This document shows positions 25,764 through 33,128 of a stretch of DNA of 64,000 bases, piece after piece. The position numbers and the translations under genes were made by a program. How positions within the stretch are numbered: the stretch's first letter is position 1; each line of letters opens with the position of its first letter. The DNA is from Denitratimonas tolerans (GTDB lineage: Bacteria; Pseudomonadota; Gammaproteobacteria; Xanthomonadales; Xanthomonadaceae): positions 1 to 64,000 of the forward strand of contig NZ_JBBDHC010000019.1 in the NCBI RefSeq assembly GCF_037203605.1, read 5' to 3'. The notes beneath the pieces were generated by a model, which worked only from the letters and a program-made list of their open reading frames with translations, was not told the origin of the DNA and ran no database searches.

Positions 25764-26492
25764 TCATTCGGCCAGCGCGGCCTGCTGCGCCCCGAACAGC
25801 GCACGCGCTCCCGCTTCGCCCAGCGCCAGCAGCGCGTCGAGCTCGTCGCGCCGGAAGGCATGGCCCTCGGCCGTGCCCTGCAGCTCGATGAAGCCGCCGC
25901 CGTCGTTCATGACGAGGTTCATGTCGGTGTCGCAGTCCGAATCCTCGGCGTAGTCGAGATCCAGCACCGGCACGCCGCGATAGACGCCCACCGACACCGC
26001 GGCGATGGCACCGAAGATCGGCGAGCGCGCGATCTCGCGGCGCGCCATCAGCCAGCCCACCGCATCGTGCAGCGCGACGTAGGCTCCGGTGATCGCTGCG
26101 GTGCGGGTGCCGCCGTCGGCCTGCAGCACGTCGCAATCGAGCGTGATGGTGCGCTCGCCCAGCAGGCGCCGATCGACGCAGGCGCGCAGCGCGCGGCCGA
26201 TCAGGCGCTGGATCTCCAGGGTGCGACCGCCCTGCTTGCCGCGTGCGGCTTCGCGGTCGTTGCGGGTGTGGGTGGAGCGCGGCAGCATTCCGTATTCGGC
26301 CGTCACCCAGCCCTCGCCCTTGCCGCGCAGGAACGGCGGCACGCGCGCCTCCACGCTGGCGGTGCACAACACCTGGGTGTCGCCGAAGCAGACCAGCACC
26401 GAACCCTCGGCGTGGCGGGTGTAGCGACGCTGGATGCGGACCGGCCGCAACTGGTCCGGCGCGCGGCCGCTCGGGCGGGAAAACGAGGTCAT
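25764..26492 (-). CDS. rph: ribonuclease PH
   Basis: A 242-residue phosphorolytic 3'-5' exoribonuclease trimming tRNA 3' ends. RPVRIQRRYTRHAEGSVLV opens the protein. SVEARVPPFLRGKGEGWVTA, the phosphate-binding RSTHTRNDREAARGKQGGRT and LDCDVLQADGGTRTAAITGA are family signatures, with the catalytic acidic residues near YAEDSDCDTDMN. The length is normal. The start at 26492 follows the usual MTSFSRPSGR N-terminus. It is divergent from yicC, the common neighbour in proteobacteria. Confidence 0.97.
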   Translation of the reverse strand: MTSFSRPSGRAPDQLRPVRIQRRYTRHAEGSVLVCFGDTQVLCTASVEARVPPFLRGKGEGWVTAEYGMLPRSTHTRNDREAARGKQGGRTLEIQRLIGRALRACVDRRLLGERTITLDCDVLQADGGTRTAAITGAYVALHDAVGWLMARREIARSPIFGAIAAVSVGVYRGVPVLDLDYAEDSDCDTDMNLVMNDGGGFIELQGTAEGHAFRRDELDALLALGEAGARALFGAQQAALAE

Positions 26493-26637
26493 GGGGAAGG
26501 TCCGTGTGAAAACAGGCACCTTACCATCCGGACGCGACCGCGTTGCCGCCGGCCACCGCGGCGCGCCGCCGCCATGGCGATGCGCCGCCGCATGCCCGAC
26601 AATGCAGCATTGCGCTTTGCACTCACGGAGACACCGC

Positions 26638-27504
26638 ATGATCCGCAGCATGACCGCCTTCGCCTCGGCCGAACGCCAGACTCCGTGGGGCACACTGGGG
26701 TGCGAGCTGCGCGCGGTGAACCACCGCTATCTGGAGCTTTCGGTGCGCGCGCCCGAAGAGCTGCGCGTGCTGGAGCCGGCGCTGCGCGAGCGCATCGGTG
26801 CCAAGGTCCAGCGTGGCAAGCTGGAGCTCAGCCTGCGCCTGCGCGCCGCGCCCGATGCCGCCAGCGCGACGCTGCGGCTCAACGAGCCCCTGCTCGATCA
26901 GCTCGCCGCCGCCTCGCGCACCTTCGGCCCGCGCTTCCCCGGCCTCACCGTCGACTTCGCCACGCTGCTGGCGCTGCCGGGCGTGATGCAGCAGGACGGC
27001 ATCGACAGCGCCGGCCTGCAGGGCGAGGCGCTGGCGCTGGCCGAGGAAACCATCGCCGAGTTCCTTCGTGCCCGCGAGCGCGAGGGTGAGATGCTCGCCG
27101 CCACGCTGCGCGAGCGCCTCGCCGGCGCCGAAGCGGCCTGCGCGCAGGTGCGCCAGTGGCTGCCGGAGATCCGCGCCGGCCTGCGCACCCGCCTTGAGGC
27201 GCGCTTCGCCGAGCTGGCACCCGCGCTCGATCCCGGCCGCCTGGAGCAGGAATTCGTGCTGTGGCTTCAGAAGCTCGACGTGGACGAAGAGCTCGACCGC
27301 CTCGCCACCCACATCGCCGAAGCCCGCCGCGTGCTCGGCCTGCGCGAAGCCGTCGGCCGTCGCCTCGACTTCCTCATGCAGGAATTCAACCGCGAAGCCA
27401 ACACCCTGGGCTCCAAGTCCGTCGACGCCCGCACCAGCCAGGTCGCGGTGGAGCTGAAGGTGCTGATCGAACAGATGCGCGAGCAGGTGCAGAACTTGGA
27501 GTGA
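26638..27504 (+). CDS. yicC: YicC family endoribonuclease
   Basis: A 288-residue protein. MIRSMTAFASAERQTPWG and the ELRAVNHRYLELSVRAPEEL block are the conserved YicC N-terminus. FREANTLGSKS-like FNREANTLGSKSVD near the C-terminus is the second signature (DUF1732). The family has been shown to have RNase activity in Escherichia coli. It is divergent from rph and is followed after a single base by the rhodanese-MoeB gene at 27506, so the molybdenum genes downstream may be read from the yicC promoter. Confidence 0.95.
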   Translation: MIRSMTAFASAERQTPWGTLGCELRAVNHRYLELSVRAPEELRVLEPALRERIGAKVQRGKLELSLRLRAAPDAASATLRLNEPLLDQLAAASRTFGPRFPGLTVDFATLLALPGVMQQDGIDSAGLQGEALALAEETIAEFLRAREREGEMLAATLRERLAGAEAACAQVRQWLPEIRAGLRTRLEARFAELAPALDPGRLEQEFVLWLQKLDVDEELDRLATHIAEARRVLGLREAVGRRLDFLMQEFNREANTLGSKSVDARTSQVAVELKVLIEQMREQVQNLE

Positions 27505-27505
27505 C

Positions 27506-28687
27506 ATGAAGAACGCCGCCGCCTCGCGCTCCGGCCACCGCGACGCCGGCCCGGACGCTCCGCTCGAACTGTCTCCGCCTGAGGCCTGGGCGCGCGTCCG
27601 CGCGGGCGTGCCGCTTCTGGACGTGCGCAGCGAGGGCGAGCGCGCCGCGGGCACGGCCGAAGGCGCGCGCGCAGTGGCGCTCGACGAACTGCTGGCCGAT
27701 CCGGCTGCCGCGCTGCCCGCCCCGATGCAGGAAGTCGGCCTGCTGTGCGCCAGCGGCCAGCGCACCGCGCGCGCCGCGGCGCGGCTGCGGGAGCTGGGCC
27801 ATGCGCGAGTCTGGTCGGTCGCCGGCGGACTGGCGCGCTGGCGCGCCGAGGCGCTGCCCGTCACCGCGCCGAACGAGACGCCCGACTTCCTCGAACGCTT
27901 CGGCCGCCATCTGCTGCTGCCCGAGGTGGGGCTGGAGGGCCAGCGCCGGCTGCGCGATGCGCGCGTGGCGCTGGTCGGCGCGGGCGGCCTCGGTTCCCCG
28001 GTCGCGCTGTATCTGGCGGCGGCCGGCGTGGGCCACCTCAGCCTGATCGACGACGACCGCGTGGACCGCAGCAACCTGCAGCGCCAGGTATTGCACGGCG
28101 AGGCCGATATTGGCCGCCCCAAGGTCGCCTCGGCCGCGGATCGCCTGGCGGCGCTGTGGCCGGGCATCGCGCTGCGGCAGGACGCGGTCCGGCTCGGCCC
28201 CGGCAACGCGGACGCGCTGCTGGCGGATCACGATGTCGTGGTGGACGGTGCCGACAACTTCCTCACGCGCTACCTGCTCAGCGACGCCTGCGTGCGCCTC
28301 GGGCTGCCGCTGGTGCACGGCGCGGTGGATCGATTCCGCGGGCAGGTGGCGCTGTTCTGGCCGGCGCGCCGGCCCGAGGCGGGCTGCTACCGCTGCCTGT
28401 TTCCCGCGCCGCCGCCGGCCGAGCTGGTGCCCAACTGCGCGCAGGCCGGCGTGCTGGGCGTGCTGCCCGGCCTGGTCGGGATGCTGCAGGCGACCGAGAC
28501 GCTCAAGCTGCTGCTGGGCATCGGCGAGCCGCTGCTGGGCACCCTGCTCTGCGTGGATGCGCTGACGATGCGGTTCGACCGGCTCGCGCTGCATCGGCAC
28601 AGCGACTGCGCGGTCTGCGGCGACGGGCGTCACGCGCTGTCGAACGCGCCGTTGCCCGGCGCAGGCTGTGGCACAGGTGCGCCATGA
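27506..28687 (+). CDS. moeB: molybdopterin-synthase adenylyltransferase with N-terminal rhodanese domain
   Basis: A 393-residue fusion. Residues about 22-118 form a rhodanese domain (VPLLDVRSEGERAAGTAEGA, active-site loop LLCASGQRTARAA with a Cys). Residues 130-380 form the E1-like domain, with VALVGAGGLGSPVALYLAAA for ATP, DDDRVDRSNLQRQVLHG, and zinc Cys pairs CYRC and CAVC. It adenylates the MoaD C-terminus for sulfur loading; the rhodanese may supply sulfur, as in human MOCS3, but here it is N-terminal. It is coupled to modA by a four-base overlap. ThiF-type activity on ThiS is the alternative. Confidence 0.9.
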   Translation: MKNAAASRSGHRDAGPDAPLELSPPEAWARVRAGVPLLDVRSEGERAAGTAEGARAVALDELLADPAAALPAPMQEVGLLCASGQRTARAAARLRELGHARVWSVAGGLARWRAEALPVTAPNETPDFLERFGRHLLLPEVGLEGQRRLRDARVALVGAGGLGSPVALYLAAAGVGHLSLIDDDRVDRSNLQRQVLHGEADIGRPKVASAADRLAALWPGIALRQDAVRLGPGNADALLADHDVVVDGADNFLTRYLLSDACVRLGLPLVHGAVDRFRGQVALFWPARRPEAGCYRCLFPAPPPAELVPNCAQAGVLGVLPGLVGMLQATETLKLLLGIGEPLLGTLLCVDALTMRFDRLALHRHSDCAVCGDGRHALSNAPLPGAGCGTGAP

Positions 28688-29451
28688 CGCCGATCCCGCG
28701 CGGGCTGTGCGCCCTGCTCCTGCTCTGCCTGGCGGCGGGATCGGGCCTCGCGCGGGCGGGCGAGGCGCGTGCCGCGGTCGCCTCCAACTTCCTGCATACC
28801 TGCGAGGCGCTGGCCGAGGATTTCCACGCCCGCACCGGCCACCGCCTGCGGATCAGCTCGGCTTCGACCGGCAAGCTCTACGCCCAGATCCGCGCCGGCG
28901 CGCCCTTCGACCTCCTGCTCGCGGCCGACGCCGCGACGCCGCGGCGGCTGGTGTCCGAAGGTTTGGCCAAGGCCGATTCAGTCCATGACTACGCCCTCGG
29001 GCGGCTGGTGCTGTGGAGCCGCGATCCGGGCCGGATCGGCGACGGCGAGGCCCTGCTGCGCGGCGGAGACATCCCTCGGCTGGCGATCGCCAACCCGGCG
29101 CTGGCACCCTACGGCGCGGCAGCGCGCGAAGTGCTGCAGCGGCTGGGGCGCTGGGAGGCGCTGCAGCCGGCGCTGGTGCAGGGCGAGAACGTGGGCCAGG
29201 CGATGCAGTTCGTGGCGACCGGCGCCGCGCCGCTGGGGCTGTTGCCGCGTTCGCAGGTTCAGGAGGCCGAGCGGCAGGCGCGCGGGTCCGGCTGGGAGAT
29301 TCCCGCGGACTGGCACGCGCCCATCGTGCAGAGCGCCGTGCTGCTCATCCGCGGCAGCGACAATCCGGCCGCGCGCGCATTCTCCGACTACCTGCGCAGC
29401 GCGCCGGCGCGCGCCATCGTGCGTGAGCACGGCTATGACCGGGTGGACTGA
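28684..29451 (+). CDS. modA: molybdate-binding periplasmic protein
   Basis: A 255-residue substrate-binding protein with a signal peptide ending GLARAGEA. RAAVASNFLHTCEALAEDF and ISSASTGKLYAQIRAGAPFD are the ModA oxyanion-binding segments (Ser and Thr side chains hold molybdate or tungstate). VQGENVGQAMQFVATGAAPL is the second-lobe signature. ATG 28684 overlaps the moeB stop (ATGA). It delivers molybdate to ModBC. Confidence 0.95.
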   Translation: MTPIPRGLCALLLLCLAAGSGLARAGEARAAVASNFLHTCEALAEDFHARTGHRLRISSASTGKLYAQIRAGAPFDLLLAADAATPRRLVSEGLAKADSVHDYALGRLVLWSRDPGRIGDGEALLRGGDIPRLAIANPALAPYGAAAREVLQRLGRWEALQPALVQGENVGQAMQFVATGAAPLGLLPRSQVQEAERQARGSGWEIPADWHAPIVQSAVLLIRGSDNPAARAFSDYLRSAPARAIVREHGYDRVD

Positions 29452-29455
29452 CCCG

Positions 29456-30136
29456 ATGCAGTGGCCGTCCTGGGTGCTGGCGGCGTGGGTGACACTCAAG
29501 CTCGCCGGCCTCACCACGATCATCCTGCTGGCGCTGGGCACGCCGCTGGCGTGGTGGCTGGCGCGCACCGGCTCGGCCTGGCGCGCGCCGGTGGGCGCGC
29601 TGGTGTCGCTGCCGATGGTGCTGCCGCCCACGGTGCTGGGTTTCTACCTGCTCATCGCGCTGGCACCGGACGGGATCATCGGTCGCACCACCGATCTCCT
29701 CGGGCTGGGATCCTGGGCCTTCACCTTCCAGGGCCTGCTGCTGGCTTCGGTGCTCTACTCCCTGCCCTTCGTGGTGCATCCGCTGCAGGCCGGCTTTTCC
29801 GGCCTCTCCGCGCCGGTGCTGGAGGCGGCCGCGACGCTGCGCGCCGGGCCACTCGACCGCTTCTTCAGCGTGGCGCTGCCGCTAGTGCGGCCTTCGGTTC
29901 TCACCGCCACCCTGCTCGGCTTCGCCCATACCGTTGGCGAGTTCGGCGTGGTGCTGATGGTGGGCGGCAGCATCGAGGGCCAGACGCGGGTGCTGTCGGT
30001 GCTGCTCTACGACCAGGTCGAGGCGATGGCCTACGGCGAGGCGCACCGGCTGGCCGCGGGCCTCCTGCTGTTTTCGTTCGGCCTGCTGCTGGTGATGCAG
30101 TGGCTCGGTCGCCGCACGGCGGTCACCGATGGCTGA
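29456..30136 (+). CDS. modB: molybdate ABC transporter permease
   Basis: A 226-residue inner-membrane permease with about five or six helices. LVSLPMVLPPTVLGFYLL and the EAA loop LEAAATLRAGPLDRFFSVAL (contacting ModC) are diagnostic, with GFAHTVGEFGVVLMVGGSI near the C-terminus. ATG 29456 comes four bases after the modA stop. It overlaps modC by eight bases. Confidence 0.95.
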   Translation: MQWPSWVLAAWVTLKLAGLTTIILLALGTPLAWWLARTGSAWRAPVGALVSLPMVLPPTVLGFYLLIALAPDGIIGRTTDLLGLGSWAFTFQGLLLASVLYSLPFVVHPLQAGFSGLSAPVLEAAATLRAGPLDRFFSVALPLVRPSVLTATLLGFAHTVGEFGVVLMVGGSIEGQTRVLSVLLYDQVEAMAYGEAHRLAAGLLLFSFGLLLVMQWLGRRTAVTDG

Positions 30137-31199
30137 GCCGGCGGGCATCACTCTCCAGACCCGGCTCGCGCGCGGCAGCTTCACGCTCGACGTGGACCTG
30201 CGCCTGCCGGCGCGCGGCACCACTGTCCTGTTCGGCCCCTCGGGCAGTGGCAAGAGCAGCCTGCTGCGGATCGCCGCCGGACTGGAGCCCGCCGCGCGCG
30301 GCTGCGTGCGGATCGGCGGGGAAACGTGGCAGGACGCGGATTCCTTCCTGCCGCCGCACCGTCGCGCGCTCGGCGTGGTGTTCCAGCACGCGGCGCTGCT
30401 GCCGCACCTGAGCGTGCTGGACAACCTGCGCTACGGCTGGAAGCGTGCCGGTGCGGCAACCGCCACGCTCGACGCCTGGATCGAGCGCCTGGCGCTTTCG
30501 GCGCTGCTGCCGCGCCGCCCGGAAACGCTGTCCGGAGGCGAGCGCCAGCGCGTGGCGCTGGCCCGCGCGCTGGCGTGCGAGCCGCGCTGGCTGCTGCTGG
30601 ACGAGCCGCTCAGCGCGCTGGATGCGGCGCGCCGCGCGGAGGTGCTGCCATTCCTTGAAACCGTGCGGCGCGAGGCCGGCCTGCCGATCCTCTACGTCAC
30701 CCATGCGATCGAGGAGGCGGTGCGCCTGGCCGATCATCTGGTGCTGCTGGAAGACGGCCGCGCCAGCGCCTGCGGGCCGGCGCTGGAGGTGCTCAACCGC
30801 GCTGACCTGCCGCTCGCGCTGCGCGAGGACGCCGGCGTCGTGCTCGACGCCACGGCCGACGCGCGCGACGCGCACGGGCTGGTGCGGCTCGCCACCGCGG
30901 CCGGCGCGCTGTATGCACACGGCGCGACGCTGGCCGCCGGCACGGCGCTGCGCGTGCGCATCCAGGCGCGCGACGTCAGCCTGGCGCTGAGCCGACACGG
31001 GGATTCCAGCCTGCTCAACCTCGTGCCGGCACGCCTGGTCGCACTCGACCCGCTGCCCGGCGGGCAGGTGCAGGCGCGGCTGGAGGCGTCGGGCACGCCG
31101 CTGCTGGCGCGGATCTCGCATCGCTCGGTCGAGCGCCTGGCGCTGCAGCCGGGAATGATGCTGTGGGCGCAGGTCAAGGCGGTCGCGCTGCTGGTCTAG
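30129..31199 (+). CDS. modC: molybdate ABC transporter ATP-binding protein
   Basis: A 356-residue ATPase: Walker A FGPSGSGKSSLL, signature LSGGERQRVALARAL, Walker B WLLLDEPLSALD and H-loop YVTHAIEEA. The C-terminal 65-70 residues (LLNLVPARLVALDPLPGG onward) form a Mop/TOBE domain that can bind molybdate and throttle import. It is the last gene of the moeB-modABC run. A new promoter with an FNR-type site follows at 31213. Confidence 0.95.
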   Translation: MAEPAGITLQTRLARGSFTLDVDLRLPARGTTVLFGPSGSGKSSLLRIAAGLEPAARGCVRIGGETWQDADSFLPPHRRALGVVFQHAALLPHLSVLDNLRYGWKRAGAATATLDAWIERLALSALLPRRPETLSGGERQRVALARALACEPRWLLLDEPLSALDAARRAEVLPFLETVRREAGLPILYVTHAIEEAVRLADHLVLLEDGRASACGPALEVLNRADLPLALREDAGVVLDATADARDAHGLVRLATAAGALYAHGATLAAGTALRVRIQARDVSLALSRHGDSSLLNLVPARLVALDPLPGGQVQARLEASGTPLLARISHRSVERLALQPGMMLWAQVKAVALLV

Positions 31200-31212
31200 G
31201 CCGGAAGCGGGT

Positions 31213-31254
31213 TTGACTTCCATCAAGTCCACGCCGGCCCGGCGGCCCTAGTCT
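31213..31254 (+). promoter_or_regulatory. FNR/DNR-type box and class II promoter for the TehA/SLAC1-like gene
   Basis: TTGACTTCCATCAA (31213-31226) matches the FNR consensus TTGAT-N4-ATCAA with one change. A -10-like TAGTCT begins at 31249, exactly 29.5 bases from the centre of the box, placing the activator at -41.5. The transcript would start near 31261, 52 bases before ATG 31313. Oxygen-limited activation is inferred. Confidence 0.7.
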
Positions 31255-31312
31255 GCCGATCGCCTGCCCGGGTTTCGCCCGGTGCGCCATCCGTTCGGGG
31301 GAATTCGCCGCG

Positions 31313-32365
31313 ATGCCCAGCCTGCTGCGCCACCTGCGCCACGCCACCGCGTCGCTGTCACCGGGCTATTTCAGCATGGTGATGGCCACCGGCATCATGT
31401 CGATCGCCGCCCATCTGCTGGGCGTCCCGGTGCTGGCGAAGGCCCTGCTCGCGCTCAACTGGCTGCTCTTCATCGTGATCGGCGCGCTGGCGCTGGCGCA
31501 CCTGGTCTGGCACCCGCGACGGGTGCGCGACGACCTCTTCAACCACCTCAACGCGCCGGGTTTCTTCACCTTCGTGGCGGCGTGCGGGGTGCTGGGGAGC
31601 CAGAGCCTTCTGATCGGCGGCGACCTGCGCGTGGCGGCGACGCTGGGCACCGTCGGGCTGCTGGCCTGGATCGGTTTCACTTACACCATTTTCACCGTGC
31701 TCACGGTCAAGCAGGAGAAACCGGAGCTTGCGCGCGGCATCAACGGCGGCTGGCTGCTGGCGGTGGTGGCGACCCAGTCGATGGCGGTGCTGGCGGCGCT
31801 GATCGCTCCCGCCGTCGGGCAGCCGCTGCGCATGGAACTCAATTTCTTCGCCCTGTCGATGTGGCTGTGGGGCGGGATGCTCTACATCTGGATGATGTCG
31901 CTGATCTTCTACCGCTACACCTTCTTCACCTTTTCTCCCGCCGATCTGTCGCCGCCGTACTGGATCAACATGGGCGCGATGGCGATCTCCACCCTGGCCG
32001 GTTCGCTGCTGATCCTCAACGCCCCGCACGCGCCGTTCCTGCACTCGATGCTGCCCTTCCTCAAGGGATTCACCGTGTTCTACTGGGCCACCGGCACCTG
32101 GTGGATTCCCATGCTGGTGGTGCTGGCGATCTGGCGCCACGGCGTGCGGCGCTTTCCCTTCACCTACGACCCGATGTACTGGGGCGCGGTGTTCCCGCTG
32201 GGCATGTACGCGGCCAGCACGCATCGCATGATCGACGCGCTGCAGCTTCCCTTCCTCGCGCGCCTGCCGCAGGCGATGTTCGCCATCGGCATGGCGGCCT
32301 GGGCGCTGCTGTTCGCCGGGCAGCTGCGCGCGCTGTACCGGCAGTGGCGGACGGCGGAAAACTGA
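31313..32365 (+). CDS. TDT (TehA/SLAC1-like) family anion channel or transporter
   Basis: A 350-residue integral membrane protein with about ten helices. SPGYFSMVMATGIMSIAAHL at the N-terminus, LNAPGFFTFVAACGVLGSQS and ARGINGGWLLAVVATQSMAV are hallmarks of the tellurite-resistance/dicarboxylate transporter family, which includes the SLAC1 anion channels that pass chloride and nitrate. The usual database label (C4-dicarboxylate/malic acid transporter) is only one possibility. Its FNR-type promoter and place between modABC and the nar genes point to nitrate, nitrite or another anion used without oxygen. ATG 31313 is the first sensible start. Confidence 0.85.
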   Translation: MPSLLRHLRHATASLSPGYFSMVMATGIMSIAAHLLGVPVLAKALLALNWLLFIVIGALALAHLVWHPRRVRDDLFNHLNAPGFFTFVAACGVLGSQSLLIGGDLRVAATLGTVGLLAWIGFTYTIFTVLTVKQEKPELARGINGGWLLAVVATQSMAVLAALIAPAVGQPLRMELNFFALSMWLWGGMLYIWMMSLIFYRYTFFTFSPADLSPPYWINMGAMAISTLAGSLLILNAPHAPFLHSMLPFLKGFTVFYWATGTWWIPMLVVLAIWRHGVRRFPFTYDPMYWGAVFPLGMYAASTHRMIDALQLPFLARLPQAMFAIGMAAWALLFAGQLRALYRQWRTAEN

Positions 32366-32403
32366 CGTGGATCAATCCGCGAGCGCGGCGCGGGCGCTAT
32401 CCT
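32362..32403 (+). promoter_or_regulatory. FNR-like box and class II promoter for the small sulfite-oxidase-fold gene
   Basis: CTGACGTGGATCAA (32362-32375) is a weaker FNR-type palindrome, with one degenerate half overlapping the stop codon of the upstream gene. A -10-like TATCCT begins at 32398, again 29.5 bases from the box centre, so the geometry equals that of the 31213 and moaA promoters. The transcript would start near 32410. GAGGAGG (about 32432-32438) is the ribosome binding site for ATG 32444. Confidence 0.55.
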
Positions 32404-32443
32404 GTTTACGGTATGTACTCAACTTCATAACGAGGAGGCTCCC

Positions 32444-32971
32444 ATGAAGATCCACGCGCTCCTGCTCGCGCTGCTGCTGGCTCCGGCCCTGTCGGCGGCA
32501 CCCGCCGACCATCCGGAAACCGGCGCGCCCAGCCATTCGGTCCGCGTCACGGGCGCGGTGAAGGCCCCCGCCGAGTTCGACGTGGCCGCGCTCCAGGATC
32601 TGGTGGCGCGCGACACCGGCCCGGTGGACGTGGTCTGCGCCTCCGGTGCCACCGTGGGTTCGGTGCAGAACTTCCGCGGCGTGCGCCTGACCGACGTGAT
32701 CGACCGGGTCGGCATCGACGTGCAGGGCCACAAGGACGCGCGCCGCATGGTGATCCTGGCGCGCGCCACCGACGGCTACCTCGTCACCTTTTCCTGGAAC
32801 GAGCTGTACAACAGCCCCATCGGCAAGGACGTGCTGGTGGCCTGGGAGAAGGACGGAAAGCCGCTGGAAGCGCGCGAAGGCCAGCTGCTGCTGATCTCCG
32901 GCCAGGACATCAAGACCGGCCCGCGCCACGTGCGCTGGCTCAGCGGAATCGAAGTGATCCGCATGGAATGA
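32444..32971 (+). CDS. small periplasmic protein with oxidoreductase molybdopterin-binding (sulfite oxidase) fold
   Basis: A 175-residue exported protein (signal peptide ending LSAAPA). The mature part, about 155 residues, looks like a minimal molybdopterin-binding domain of the sulfite oxidase superfamily: HSVRVTGAVKAPAEFDVAAL opens the domain, VDVVCASGATVGSVQNFRG contains the Cys that ligates Mo in full-size enzymes, and the end GPRHVRWLSGIEVIRM closes it. Full enzymes such as YedY are about twice as long, so cofactor binding is uncertain. It may be a relic or a partner protein. The FNR-like promoter and the nar/mod neighbours support a link to nitrate or Mo metabolism. Confidence 0.75.
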   Translation: MKIHALLLALLLAPALSAAPADHPETGAPSHSVRVTGAVKAPAEFDVAALQDLVARDTGPVDVVCASGATVGSVQNFRGVRLTDVIDRVGIDVQGHKDARRMVILARATDGYLVTFSWNELYNSPIGKDVLVAWEKDGKPLEAREGQLLLISGQDIKTGPRHVRWLSGIEVIRME

Positions 32972-33128
32972 CCCCGCGCGGCGGCTGCGCATAGCGCTTC
33001 ACCCCGCCGCCGCCCCGCGCCCCGACCAGCCCCGCGCCCGTCCGCCCGACGCCAGGGAGGACGGCAAGGGCGCGTCGTGCCCGCGATTTACGTTTTCCCA
33101 ACCCAGAGAAGAGCCATGTCCCACTCCC

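Noticed and set aside
32972..33128. Possible riboswitch or ModE box ahead of the second TonB receptor
   Set aside because: The leader shows no Moco, cobalamin or other motif and no ATCG(N)TATAT-type ModE palindrome that I could find.
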